Below the pieces are notes generated by a model, which had not been told where the DNA came from, did not search any database, and saw only the letters and a program-made list of their open reading frames with translations. A DNA stretch of 64,000 nt from Blastobasis lacticolella (lineage: Eukaryota; Arthropoda; Insecta; Lepidoptera; Blastobasidae). The DNA lies in the NCBI GenBank assembly GCA_905147135.1, contig LR990068.1, forward strand, positions 3,492,001 to 3,556,000. The letters are read 5' to 3'. How positions within the stretch are numbered: position 1 is the stretch's first letter; every line of letters starts with the position of its first letter. Shown here piece by piece: positions 21,846 to 32,340 of this stretch. The position numbers and the translations under genes were made by a program.

Positions 21846-22900
21846 AATATAAAATAAAAGGAGATGTATGAAAAGAGTTATGGATGCGAGGCTAGGGAGT
21901 TGTGTCAGGACAGAGCAAAGAGGCGGTCCATAGTCTCTGTATGTATGTATGTTAACAACTGTGTGTAGTATCAATAGACTTTGTGTGAATACAATATCTA
22001 GGGACTTAATTTGTCTTTACAATAACCACAACACACTTCACCTTGAAATATGGCCGATGGGACAGTGAAGGTATACATTTGGCGTTTTGGCCAGGTTGTG
22101 CTCTCGCGATAGACAGCCCGGGGTCCGCCCTGACCATGATACAATATTTAGCAGATCAGGTAATTACAGATCGACTGCAATCTGACTTCCGTGACCCTGC
22201 TTCCAGGGGAACCTGATCAGCTTGAAACATGGTTACACATTCAGTCGCCTTTATGTGCAGGTTTCATCACGATGTTTTCTCTCACCGTAAAAGCATTGGT
22301 TAGTATTCATCTAATGTACCTAACTCAGAAAACAGTCATTGGTACATGGCCGGAGTGGGATTCAAACCCGGGATTCAACTACTGTACTTTCATAACTCAG
22401 AAACTCATTGTTACATAGCGACAGTGGGGTTCGACCCCGGTACCTCTCGCTTACGAGTCGGATGCCTTAACCATTCGGCTACCGACGCTCATCAGTTATC
22501 ATCAGTGTTACCTTATTGTTAAACCTGTAAAAACGTCTAGTTCCTTTCTCCTCCATCCTAAAACTATCTGCGACATAAAATCCTCCAAAACTTACAAGTT
22601 ATAAAACTAACTTGAGGTAAATGAAATAATTTCCCTACAATAGCAATGTACCAGGTCTTTATGGATAAATCGACGCCATTACAAGACCTTCAGAGATATC
22701 GATAAGCCAGGTTTTATATTGGAACGGGAAATTTATGTAATCACTTTCCTCATAAACCGCGGAGAAACAATACTGTTTTTAATAGTACCTACATAGACCA
22801 CACTGAAAGTTCTGCTCTCCGTCCGCTCATTAGTGTTTAAATTTCGAATGTTTTATTCTTTTAAAAAATAAGAAACTCAATCATTGATTTAATTTTAGTC
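21778..22900 (+). repeat. duplicated segment D1, copy 1
   Basis: Matches 38148-39075 in the same orientation, including the SINE-C head, a stretch of repeat T (GGAGATGTATGAAAAGAGTT-like), the SINE-B at the same place, and about 400 bases of right flank (TGGATAAATCGACGCCATTA, CCTTCAGAGATATCGATAAG, GGAACGGGAAATTTATG). The sharing of a SINE and of otherwise unrepeated flank suggests segmental duplication. Confidence 0.8.
22085..22489 (-). mobile_element. SINE-B copy 4
   Basis: Full-length minus copy with a duplicated head: two B-box-like blocks (GATTCAAACCCGGG at about 22360 and GTTCGACCCCGGTACCTCTC at about 22430) separated by AACTCAGAAACTCATTG. Ends at GGCTACCGACGCTC on the right. Confidence 0.85.
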
Positions 22901-23629
22901 ATTTAAAATGTAATGGAGAATACTTGAAAAAACAGTAAAATATAACTTTATATGTGAATTTTTATCAAAAGAGATATTTACAAGATAAACCTAAAATTAC
23001 ATACGAAAAATTTTTTTATAAACAAATTATGCAAAACTTTAATTGTACCCAACGTACTAGCAACCGCCCTGGTTTTGCACGGGTTTTTTTATTTTTACTT
23101 ACTGTAATATACATGTATTGTCTATAAGAAATTCTCTAGCCGACGGTGAAAACCGCATCAAAATCCGTTGCGTAGTTTAGGAGTTAACGGAAATACAGAC
23201 AGACAGACAGACAGACGCAACAAGCGACTTAATATTTGTATACTTTGTACCTAGTGTAGATTCTGTTGGTATCTTTAGTGCTCCATTAGTAGATTATAAT
23301 TAAGCAAAAATAAGGCTTGAGGTGGAACTAAGTGCAATAGAAAATATGATTATTGAGGCAAACGGTAGGTAATACGCTTTAATTCGGTGCTTTTGGTGTG
23401 AGAGGGGTCGAAAGGTCACATTTAATGGTTTTTCGTAAATAGTTCGAAAGCAGTGCGTCAGAAGGGAATATAGTTCATGACTTAATTACTGCCTATAAAA
23501 TTCCCAACAAATTTAAATTAAATTAACAAACCTAATTTAAAACATGATGTTCTCTACAAATATTGCTTCACACGCTTCATCGAATTCTCAACCGTTTTTG
23601 AACAAAACACTCATATTTTATTATTATTA
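22901..23629. other. mostly unassigned; repeat tail with CAGA microsatellite
   Basis: At 23130-23221 the sequence TCTCTAGCCGACGGTGAAAA, CATCAAAATCCGTTGCGTAG and a (CAGA)n run is typical of an insect retroelement 3' end. The rest is AT-rich and unassigned. Confidence 0.5.
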
Positions 23630-24508
23630 TTTTTATTGAACAGTTTATTGTACACAATATAACAAATACAGAAAGTACAGATTACTTAGGACACAACAGG
23701 CACTACTTATCTCTAAAAGAAATCTCTTCCAGTAGGCCTACAAAAGAGATATGTGAAAATTAAACGCAGATAAGACGTGCACAATGACTATAATTATAAT
23801 ACTATAAATAAATACATACATAAAATTCTATACTTACTATACTAATATACCATAAAAATAAAATAAACATATACCATAACAACTAATACAATATAACATA
23901 AAGGCATTGCGAATACTGAATTACATCTAGGCACACTGGGAAAGATAGTATTCTTTCACACGTTTTTTAAAAATATGTATTGACTGACTATCCCGCACTT
24001 CGTGTGGGAGAGAATTCCACAGCCGGGCTGCATGAACAGTGAAGGAATAGGAGAGGAAATCGGAACTGTGAGTAGGAATTGAAAGCGACGATCTTACGCT
24101 TGAGCGACAGGGCTTGTCTTGAGGACGGGAAAAGTGGAAACGGTCACGGAGGTATGAGGGAGCGAGTGGGCTATAAAGGACTTTGTAGAGGGTGGATAGG
24201 ATATGAGCATTCCTGCGTAGACGAATTGGAAGCCATTTGAGCTGAGAACGATAACTGGAAATATGGTCATATTTTTGCAGTCCGAAAATAAACCGGATAC
24301 ATAAGTTTTGAAGGCGCTCAAGTTTGTTCAAAATCTCCTCAGTGGCATCCAAGTAGCAGGAGTCAGCATAGTCGAGAAGAGGAAGGAGAAGAGCTTGAAC
24401 TAGAGATATTTTGGTTTTGAAGGGCAAGAAATTTTGAAGGAAAGTTTTTAGTGTGTTGATTAAAAGCGTATTATATACCATTTGCCACAATAATAATTTC
24501 TGTTGCAA
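23630..24508 (-). pseudogene. C-terminal reverse-transcriptase fragment and 3' UTR of a CR1/jockey-group LINE
   Basis: A 193-codon minus-strand frame (stop at 23927) carries the post-polymerase domain of a LINE protein: LLPLLDYADSCYLDATEEIL, NLCIRFIFGLQKYDHISSYR and HAARLWNSLPHEVRDSQSIH. The catalytic region is absent because the insertion is 5'-truncated. The 3' UTR extends to about 23630, ends in AATAAA-like and ATT repeats, and contains an AACAGGCACTACTTATCTCT block that recurs at 56872. Same protein group as the copy at 34137-35189. Confidence 0.85.
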
Positions 24509-24775
24509 TTTGTTCCACCTCGGCGGGGAACCGTAGATGTGGTATAGGCATTTGACTATTTACTGCTATCTCTCTTTTTCCATTACCCTAAAGTGTTACT
24601 TTGTAACTATTTTCATGGTACGAACATATTTTTTTACTGTTTTATTATATGTACAGATATAGGTACCTAACACATGTTCTGAAATTATATCTAACTAGCT
24701 TTAAACGCGGCTCCGCAAGTGGACAGTCTATTTCCTTACTTTGGTCACCAGAAATATTTATTGGTGGTTCTGTAT

Positions 24776-25025
24776 CATCATCATCATCACAGCCCATAAC
24801 AGTCCACTGCAGGACTTCGGGCCTCTCCCACGAAAGGGGAGGTCATTGCCATAATCTCCACGCTTGGCAGGCGGGTTGGAGATCGCAGTGCAGTTGATGT
24901 TAATCTACCCAGAAAGACCTTTCGTATTTGTCCCTTAGTCGCCTCTTACGACACCCACGGGAAGAGATGGGGTGGTGCTATTTTTTGAGGTGGCGGCACC
25001 ACACAGCACAATCAGCATCACCAGC
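24776..25025 (-). mobile_element. SINE-A copy, divergent subfamily, 10-bp TSD
   Basis: Flanked by GGTTCTGTAT at 24766-24775 and 25026-25035. The tail side begins CATCATCATCATCATCACAG. The middle differs from other copies (GATGTTAATCTACCCAGAAA, CTTTCGTATTTGTCCCTTAG), so this is a second subfamily. The 3'-end half is conserved. Confidence 0.92.
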
Positions 25026-25310
25026 GGTTCTGTATGTTTATATTAAAATCTTTATTATGTTTATATTGTTTAAGACGATAAAACAAGAAATCAGTTAATA
25101 CGGTTGGGCGATACAAAGCCAGACAGATACATACATACACAGAGCCAGAGAGCTATCAGACTTATTTCGTCGGTAACAAAAAAAATAGCGTACCCACATC
25201 TTGCTATTGTTGAAGTTCTTATCCAATTGAAGACATAGTGTACCTGAAAACAACAAAAACAAACATAATTAGGGTTAATAGTTATTGCAGAATAGATTGG
25301 AATAAAAGGA

Positions 25311-25564
25311 GCGTCAAGATGCTCTTACGATGAGGGAAAACATCGTTATGAAACCTACAAATTCAGGCAATTGAATTTGTAACCATGATCCAACCTGGTC
25401 AGATTCCCCTGGTAACAGGGTCACGGAGGTCAGATGGTAGTCCCTTTACTAGTCACTTTACTATAATTACCTGATCGCCAAATCCTGGATCATGATCAAG
25501 GCGGACCCCGGGCCCTCGTTCTCGAGAGCACAACCGGGATATTAACGTCAAGATGATGATGAGT
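25311..25564 (+). mobile_element. SINE-B copy 5, 5'-truncated, 14-bp TSD
   Basis: Lacks the tRNA head and starts GCGTCAAGATGCTCTTACGA. Flanked by TTGGAATAAAAGGA at 25297-25310 and 25565-25578. The tail is TCAAGATGATGATGAG. Confidence 0.9.
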
Positions 25565-25698
25565 TTGGAATAAAAGGAAATCTATGAAAAGAGTTGTGGA
25601 TATAACGAGTAAGGAGTTGTCTCAGGGCAGAGCAAAATGGCGGTCCATAGTCTCTGCCTACCCCACCTGTGGGACAGCGGCGTGAGCTTTACGTATGC

Positions 25699-26276
25699 TA
25701 GGGATGGGCACCAAATATCGATATATCAAAATATCGATATTTTTTCAGAAAAATATCGATACTAATTAGCGATATTTTTTCCCGCGATATATCAATTTTC
25801 GATATTTATTTTCAGATATCAAAATCGATATATTTTTAAAGCTCTGCTGTCTGCTCATGCGTCACATCATGATTTTGACCAATCTGATTTCTTAAATTTA
25901 GAAAATATGCAGTAGGCTGTATGGGTTTAGTTTCTTTGCTTCAAACACAAACAAAAATTACTCATTATTACTATGACTATCTTACTATCTATGACTTGCT
26001 TGTCTATGACAATGACGTGAATTTTTTTTTGTTTCTTTTTTTATGTCAAGCAATCCGAATTTTTTTTTTTAAATAATAAAACTTATGTTGAAACAGCCAG
26101 ATGTGTAGTTGCTTTAAAATTTCGATAATTTAGGCAATTTTTATAAATAATTGCAAATTGGGCAAAAAATATCGATATATCGAAATATCGATATTTCTTG
26201 GGTGATATATATCGATATATTTGAAAAATATCGATACGATAAATATCGATATTTTTTTTCCATTTGCCCATCCCTA
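25699..26276. mobile_element. hAT-type MITE with clustered TATCGATA sites and 8-bp TSD
   Basis: A 578-bp element starting TAGGGATGGGCA and ending TTTGCCCATCCCTA, flanked by ACGTATGC on each side (25691-25698 and 26277-26284). Both ends carry exact TATCGATA octamers, three in the left 70 bases and five in the right 100, plus degenerate versions. The centre is AT-rich without an ORF. TSD length and termini fit hAT. The octamers are probably subterminal transposase-binding sites. Confidence 0.93.
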
Positions 26277-26334
26277 ACGTATGCATGTATATTAAGTTCT
26301 CAAATAATGTCAAAGAGTCCTTTGAACATACGTG

Positions 26335-26805
26335 CGTACACACAACATAATGCAACACATACACAAAGAGAGTACATACAACACACAAGTACAATATGTG
26401 TATGTACCACAAAAATTAATATTTTTTATAATCAATACAATAACTATTTAATATATCAATAAAGTACCTATACTGTTATCCGGATCGAGCCGATAGCGCG
26501 TTGTATTCTTCACCCAGCGCCCTCTCTCGAGTACGTCAGAAACAGTTAGGGAATTCTTCCCACCCCTTCAGTTGAGTTTGTTTCTCGTATATTGTATTTT
26601 TGCCTTACGAATAAATAATTTGTTGATATTGCGCTTATATTTTAGCGTCATCTAACTTTAAATGAAGACAAAGTGTTATCTCGGATTACCTTTTATTTTG
26701 AAGTGTTTCATTACTTTACAAAAACATATGCTATTGGGTATATGTACTCGTAACTTAGATGACAATGCATTAATATGGTACCGTGGAGCTGGTCTGAAAA
26801 TCTGA
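26335..26805 (+). repeat. repeat R, copy 3
   Basis: Starts at ACACAACATAATGCAACACA and ends at ATATGGTACCGTGGAGCTGG. Lacks the left TTTC-rich part. Confidence 0.8.
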
Positions 26806-26865
26806 GAACGCGGTTTTTATTTTGATTTGCGTCCCGTTAAATACAAGCATTTTAAAATCACATTA

Positions 26866-27126
26866 GTAACACCGAAAGAGTATGGTTCCAAAAAAGGGAA
26901 TATCAGCATCATGCATCAAAATGTCGAATTTTTCATACAAAAATCGAGGCTAGCCTTTCAAAAATAGGGCCACCAGGTGACTTAAATTGTCTCCACCATA
27001 AACATACCACTGCACTATACCCTTAACATCCACACATGCAGTGTAAGAGGACTGCACTCTTACCAACATCTATCTTTATGAGCAAATCCGTTTAAAAATA
27101 GGTATAGGTACAGGTAAAGCCAATCA
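26866..27126 (+). repeat. direct repeat D2, copy 1
   Basis: Resembles 30242-30492 throughout, from GTAACACCGAAAGAG through CTTTCAAAAATAGGGCC and GAGAGGACTGCACTCTTA-like sequence to GGTATAGGTACAGG and CCAATCA. Family unknown. Confidence 0.75.
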
Positions 27127-27235
27127 GAGCGTCAGAAGCCGGGCGGTTGAGTATCCAACTTGTAACCGAGAGGAACCGGGTATGAATCCCGCGGCGGCCA
27201 TGTACCAATTACTCTTATCTGAGTTACTAGACCAG
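27127..27235 (+). mobile_element. SINE-B copy 6, 3'-truncated
   Basis: GAGCGTCAGAAGCCGGGCGG, ACTTGTAACCGAGAGGAACC, GGGTATGAATCCCGCGGCGG, ending at TCTTATCTGAGTTACT. Only the tRNA-like head and the next block remain. Confidence 0.8.
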
Positions 27236-27907
27236 TCAAATCTTACATCTAAAACGCAAAGCGCGATGTAACGCTGCATTTTTGGTATGTTATTCGGACC
27301 CCTTACGACAGAGTGTGAAACTACACTTTGCAAGCAAAAAAAATAATTCCTGCGTAATACGTGAAAAACTGCGAAATTTCGGGACTTTTTTCACTTTCTG
27401 GTCTAAAATAAAAAACTATGAATTTGTCGACCAACAAAGCTTAATAGCTTTTAAAATTGATTAAAAGTGCAAGGATTTAAGCTTAAACACAGGTCTATAA
27501 AGCGTATAGCAACCAAATTATGACTCTTTAAAGATGGTCTATTTTTCCCGAATAAATTAAATTTTAGGTTTTGCTCCCGTCCGGAGCAAATTATTGGTAA
27601 GATTGCTAGTTCTATGATCAAAAAAATAAAAAAGGGTTGTAGTACATTTAATTTGCTTTAAATGATGTACAGAATGAACTAAGTGAGACTAATTGTTCAT
27701 TCACAATCTTAAAAAAACGAGAAGAACGTAAAAATGTATTTTTGAAGAATAAAGTATTTATTAAGGTAGGAATAACAATTATACATAACATGAATACTAA
27801 TCTGACATAATACAAATTACAAATAACAACTAACTAATTTTGTATAGTTGTTAATAAAGGCCCACTTAATAAAACAATCTAAAACAATCAATAATAAAAC
27901 AACAAAA
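27236..27907. other. unassigned AT-rich sequence
   Basis: Nothing recognised. Confidence 0.4.
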
Positions 27908-28315
27908 AAAGTTAAGTGCCTCTCTTTATGAGTTAGCTGCTATCCTACAGCTTACCAAATATACACACAAACCAATCCTACACACACCGAGCGAGAGTAC
28001 ATATAACACACAATGTGTATGTACCACAAAAATTTTAGATAGACATAATTAAATTATAGTAACCATTTAATAATTCAGTAAAGTACCTATATTCTTATCC
28101 GGGTCGAGCCAATAGCGCGTTCTATTCTACACCCAGCGCCCTCTCTCGAGTACGTTAGAAACAGTCAGGGTATTCTTCTGACCCCTTTAGTTGAATGTAT
28201 TTCTTGTACATTGTATTTTTGCCTTACGAATAAACAAATTGTTAATATTGCGCTTATAATTTGGCGTCATCTAACTTTAAATAAAGACAAAGAGTTATCT
28301 CGGATTACCTACTGT
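27908..28315 (+). repeat. repeat R, copy 4
   Basis: From GTTAAGTGCCTCTCTTTATG to TTATCTCGGATTACCT, then an abrupt end. Confidence 0.8.
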
Positions 28316-28536
28316 TCGGTGCAACTCAATTAAGAAAACCGGCGTATCACCTATGAGTACCAATAGCTGTACATTACAATGTATAAAGTTATATTATAAA
28401 ACAGTAAGCCAATTACAGGTGAGGTATAAAGACAGCATTGTAGAAAGCAACACAAGCACACAAACACGCTGTAGCGCGTACAATTTTTATTAAAAAGTAC
28501 AGAGTACATATTTAACACTTACAGCTATAGTAGGTA

Positions 28537-28723
28537 CAGTCGAGTTCATTAATATGTGAGCATTACCATGGCTTCAAATATAAATGTACATGGAAGGGTA
28601 CTTATATATCTGAGCAGATTCATCAATCAAACGTATGTGCATCTGCTCAGATATATAAGTACCCTTCCATGTACATTCATATTTGAAGCCTTAGCAATGC
28701 TCACATATTAATGAACTCGACTG
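28537..28723. mobile_element. 187-bp foldback MITE with TA duplication
   Basis: Starts CAGTCGAGTTCATTAATATG and ends with the complement. The arms are about 85 bases each with few differences, leaving a loop of roughly 20 bases near 28625. TA on both sides (28535-28536 and 28724-28725). Typical of the Tc1/mariner group; no ORF. Confidence 0.92.
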
Positions 28724-28739
28724 TACCAACAAGAATCAA

Positions 28740-29051
28740 ACAAACACCATAAACCTAGACCTCATGGAACGCCGTCAAAGAATGACCGCGTTAACAACCG
28801 CCGCACAGAATCGCGTTTACTATTGAATAAATCCAAGTCATGATCTTTGCACAAACCATTAAATAAACTACATGCACGCTACAAGAATGTATAACGCCGA
28901 TAATTAGTACAGGGATTCGACAATGATATTAAATTTGAACGCTTGATACGTTTGATATTTGAAGACATTTGAGGATTTGTATGAAGCAAAATCAAAAATC
29001 GCTGAGCCAGTGAAGTAAAACGATGTATATATGTCTATGTCTAACGCGTAA
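28740..29051. other. unassigned sequence
   Basis: No recognised feature. Confidence 0.4.
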
Positions 29052-29064
29052 CCAATCGTGCTAT

Positions 29065-29329
29065 CATCATCACAGCCCAAAACAGTCCACTGCAGGACTT
29101 AGGGCCTCTCCCACGAAACGGGAGGTTATTGCCATAATCTCCACGCTTGGCAGGCGGGTTGGAGATCGCAGTGTTATAATATAACAATGGAAAATGCTGC
29201 TGCCCATTTCCCAGACATCGGAGACTCTTGATCTTTTGCCTCGAAAACATTAGTCGCCTTGTACGACACCCACGAGTGTACTATTCTACCCAGGGTTGGT
29301 GCTATTCTACTCTGCCGGACACCACACGG
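29065..29329 (-). mobile_element. SINE-A copy with perfect 13-bp TSD
   Basis: Flanked by CCAATCGTGCTAT at 29052-29064 and 29330-29342. It has a short duplicated insert (GTACTATTCTACCCAGG) near the head compared with other copies. Confidence 0.94.
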
Positions 29330-29342
29330 CCAATCGTGCTAT

Positions 29343-30059
29343 AATAGTTATTAATTAAGTTTTCGCTTTCGCTCTATCCCATCACTTTTCACACACCTTC
29401 TCTATCATTCCATGAACTGTAAATATATGGTTATCCTGTTCTAGATTTGTGTGTAGTGTCAACAGACTTTGTGTGAGTACAATATCTGGGGCTGTATTTT
29501 TGAAACGCTCGCCTTGATTCGAACGGTTCTCAATTTCGCTTTTCGGCACGAAAAATTCAAGCTTTTTTCAATCACATTATCATAAGACGCTAAGTCCAAA
29601 TCGCTTATTAAAAAAAAATCTCTGTGTGACAAGTTTTTGAACGTCATAGAACGTCATTCATAAAAGTCATAACAAACAATTTGATTTCTGTAGAATTGTT
29701 TAATTTCGTGAGATATGAAAAATATTATAAAATAATAGGCAAAACAATTAAAAAGGATGTGCGGAAAATAATTTTCAGCATGATGAATAATTTAAACAAA
29801 CTAAAAATACAAGTTCAAGCTAATAGTGACCAAATAACTGAATGTTTACAATACGGACTGACAAGGACAGATTATCCCCAGATTATTGCCATATCCACAC
29901 TTTATAATTTTACTACTGTTAGTCAATACGGACTTATTGTGGTCCTTTTTTTTTTAATTTCTGTTAGAACAACAGCTGTTTCGTTATCTTTTGTTTTGTT
30001 TTGCTTTGTTTTACTCTATTTAGTTATGTTTTATTTGTTTATTTTATAAAGTTTATATT
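29343..30059. other. R-like edge, then unassigned sequence with one ORF
   Basis: 29345-29485 resembles the far right of repeat R copy 2 (CTCTATCCCATCACTTTTCA, GTTATCCTGTTCTA). From 29486, GTATTTTTGAAACGCTCGCC resembles a string at 12033 and is roughly complementary to one near 30320, so a poorly defined TIR element may lie here. The ORF at 29681-30049 has a lysine-rich half and a hydrophobic half and no recognised family. Confidence 0.4.
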
Positions 30060-30238
30060 CTCAAACACCTACTCAATGGGCATGGCTGAAAAACAGCGCT
30101 GTACGGAACCATACCGTCTCGTAACAGCATAAGCTGAGCCAGGTCCATTTGCCTTAGTTATTTTTATTGTTTAGATGTAGTGGTAAAGCACGATATTTTG
30201 TTTAAGGCAATAAATGATTCTTATTCTTATTCTTATTC
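30060..30238 (+). mobile_element. non-LTR 3' end with TTCTTA tandem tail
   Basis: ATGGCTGAAAAACAGCGCTG ... GTAGTGGTAAAGCACGATAT, AATAAATGA, then four TTCTTA-type units to 30238. Tandem-repeat tails of this sort follow CR1/L2-group LINEs and some SINEs. Confidence 0.6.
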
Positions 30239-30241
30239 TAT

Positions 30242-30492
30242 GTAACACCGAAAGAGTACGGTTCCAAAAAAAGGAAAATTAGCACCATGCGACAAAATAT
30301 CAAATTTTCATACCAAAAATCGATGCTCACCTTTCAAAAATAGGGCCGAAGTGACTTAAATTGTTTCCACAATAAACATACCACTTCATCTTACCCCTAA
30401 CATGCATTGTGAGAGGACTGCACTCTTAGCAACACCTAACTTTATGAGCAAATCTGTTTAAAAATAGGTATAGGTACAGGTTAGGCCAATCA
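30242..30492 (+). repeat. direct repeat D2, copy 2
   Basis: Counterpart of 26866-27126. Ends at CCAATCA, where an RTE fragment begins; copy 1 ends at the same base where a SINE-B begins. Confidence 0.75.
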
Positions 30493-30602
30493 TTATGGGC
30501 CTTGGAAGAAAATCACTGTCACCCCTAGGGCAATGAATCTCGTAGCGCGATAGAATCAGAAATAAGGAGATCCGCAAGCGAACCTACGTCACCGACATTG
30601 CC
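30493..30602 (+). pseudogene. RTE-type LINE internal fragment
   Basis: Matches 31949-32080 (TATGGGCCTT, AGAAATAAGGAGATCCGCAA, GCGAACC, GTCACCGACATTGCCCTAAG). Part of the region after the polymerase domain. Both ends are missing. Confidence 0.75.
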
Positions 30603-31394
30603 CTAAGGATTTATATTCAATGTGCCTCTTACCAAGCGGTGATCACTGCCAATTTTTATGCTGTTGATCACCGAGACATCATTGAATATTATGCCGCTTC
30701 GTAGATAGGATGAAGTCAATCTCATTTTTTGTGACACCATCGGGACTAACCCACGTTCATGTGCGATGATCCGGCTTCCTGAAAAATGAGTACATCATAT
30801 AGAGTCCCTCCTACTCCATGAAGCCGGCCATCATCTGGCCACGGGCGTTCCGACTTCCAACTCCAAAATGTCCCACTCTCAACTCGTCTCTGCGTCGTTT
30901 GCCCAGTTTCACGTTGAAATCCCCCATGACAACGGTTTTATGTGACTTGGAGGTATGTATGGCTGTAGAAATATCCTCATACATAGCCTCTACGTCGGAA
31001 GGAGTCGAAGTCGGTGCGTGACCTGTATGACCTTCAACGAATACCGCTTGATGATTCTGAGTATAAGATACGCTACCGTAGACGACACGCTGTCGATCTT
31101 GACGATGTTGTTCATGAGGGATTTGTGGACGAGGAACCCGACACTACCTAGGAACAGCTGGTCGCCCCCCGGAAAGTAAAGCAGATTTCCGGACTTCAGG
31201 ATTATCGAGTCCACCCCCTTTCTTCGGACTTCAAATAACCCTATAATGTGCCAATGTAATCTGCTTACCACTTCCTCCAGTTCCACGAGCTTTTCGTCGG
31301 TCCGCAGTATCTGGACATTGTATGTGGCCAGGGCCATGGGTCTTACTTTATGGTAGCCTGTGGTTGGTGTGGTACAATATATACCTATCCTCAA
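30603..31394 (-). pseudogene. RTE-type LINE endonuclease domain, broken
   Basis: The minus strand encodes an apurinic-type endonuclease of RTE elements. N-terminal part from about 31337: MALATYNVQILRTDEKLVEL, IIGLFEVRRKG, VGFLVHKSLMNNIV. After a shift near 31000: MGDFNVKLGKR at about 30920, then VSPDGVTKNEIDFILSTK and IGSDHRLVRGTL near 30610. The GDFN and SDHR motifs are the catalytic blocks of this nuclease family. Stops and frameshifts are present. It lies back to back with an oppositely oriented RTE scrap at 30493. Confidence 0.88.
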
Positions 31395-31796
31395 CGTCGA
31401 CTAACACTTTAATTATATGTTGATACCAAGTATCTCTGTAGATACTTGTTTTCCGCTTTGCATACAATTTTAATTGCCACTAAAATAAGTACATAGAAAT
31501 AAAGCATCTCTTAGTTTATGTGAATTACAAGTATATTTATAAAACTTACTGGTTTCTAGATTAGAAACGGAAAATTTACTTTGTTTTAGCGTAGATTGAG
31601 TCAACAGAAAAATATACTTGACACAGATAACTATCTGTAACTCCCGAATTAAAATGAATTTTACTAATACAAAAAAATTAATAGATGTGTCTTGGGTTGC
31701 TTTAACTGAAAATGAAATAAAAAAATATTTTATTAAAATCGTGATACTTGACTTCTGCATAGGGCAGCCGAACTGTAGGTACATTTTGTTTTATTT
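31395..31796. other. unassigned AT-rich sequence
   Basis: Nothing recognised. Overlapping opposite-strand ORFs here look like chance. Confidence 0.4.
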
Positions 31797-31875
31797 TTTT
31801 ATTATAATGTCTATTATTATTTTATGTACGCTTAGTTCTTTGTTTGTTTTTGTTGTACCTTATTATCGTGTTGTG
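31797..31875 (+). repeat. repeat R, copy 5, left part
   Basis: TATGTACGCTTAGTTCTTTG and GTTGTACCTTATTATCGTGT as in copy 6, split by an RTE insertion. Continues at 32341. Confidence 0.8.
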
Positions 31876-32339
31876 TCTCAAGACGAAGGTCTTTGACCAA
31901 TGTGTGTTGCCAGTGATGACTTACGGATCTGAAACGTGGCCACTCACTATGGGCCTTATAAGAAAGCTCACTGTTACCCAAAGGGCAATGGAAAGAGCTA
32001 TGCTCGGAATTTCTTTGCGCGATCGAGTCAGAAATGAGGAGATCCGCAAGCGAACCAAGGTCACCGACATAGCTCTAAGGATTGCCAGACTGAAGTGGCA
32101 GTGGGCAGGTCACATAGCTCGAAGAACATATGGCCGATGGGGCAGTAAAGTTCTCGAGTGGCAAACACGTACCGGTAGACGCAGCGTGGGTAGGCCTCCT
32201 ACAAGGTGGACCGACGAGCTGGTAAGGATCGCAGGTACCAGCTGGATGTGGAAAGCACAGGACCGGTCTTTGTGGAGATCTCTGGGGGAGGCCTATGCCC
32301 AACAGTGGGCGTCTTCTGGCTGATATGATGATGATGATG
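31876..32339 (+). mobile_element. 5'-truncated RTE-type LINE with TSD
   Basis: Encodes the RTE C-terminal region in one open frame to a stop at about 32321: QCVLPVMTYGSETWPLTMGL, RVRNEEIRKRTKVTDIALRI, HIARRTYGRWGSKVLEW, GRPPTRWTDELVRIAGTSWM and RSLWRSLGEAYAQQW. The polymerase and nuclease parts are missing. Ends in GGCTGATATGATGATGATGA. Flanked by ATCGTGTTGTG at 31865-31875 and 32340-32350 inside repeat R. The frame is intact and the TSD perfect, so the insertion is young relative to the R copy. Confidence 0.93.
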
Positions 32340-32340
32340 A

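Larger units (their letters stand above)
24705..25690 (+). repeat. repeat T, copy 1 (interrupted)
   Basis: Pieces 24705-24775, 25026-25310 and 25565-25690 resemble 45765-45823 and 46030-46545. Landmarks: TATTTCCTTACT, TGGTTCTGTAT, GACATAGTGTACCTGAAAAC, ATAATTAGGGTTAATA and CATAGTCTCTGCCTACC. Interrupted by SINE-A and SINE-B insertions, then by a hAT-type element at its right side. Confidence 0.65.

Noticed and set aside
29486..30345. A defined TIR element with TATTTTTGAAA ends
   Set aside because: The right end similarity continues past the putative terminus in both D2 copies, so this boundary is not a real element end.
30493..31394. Twin-priming inversion of one RTE copy
   Set aside because: The 3'-terminal part is in the wrong place and lacks the GAT tail, so the geometry does not fit.
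32075..32302. 75-codon minus ORF
   Set aside because: Shadow of the RTE C-terminal frame on the plus strand.
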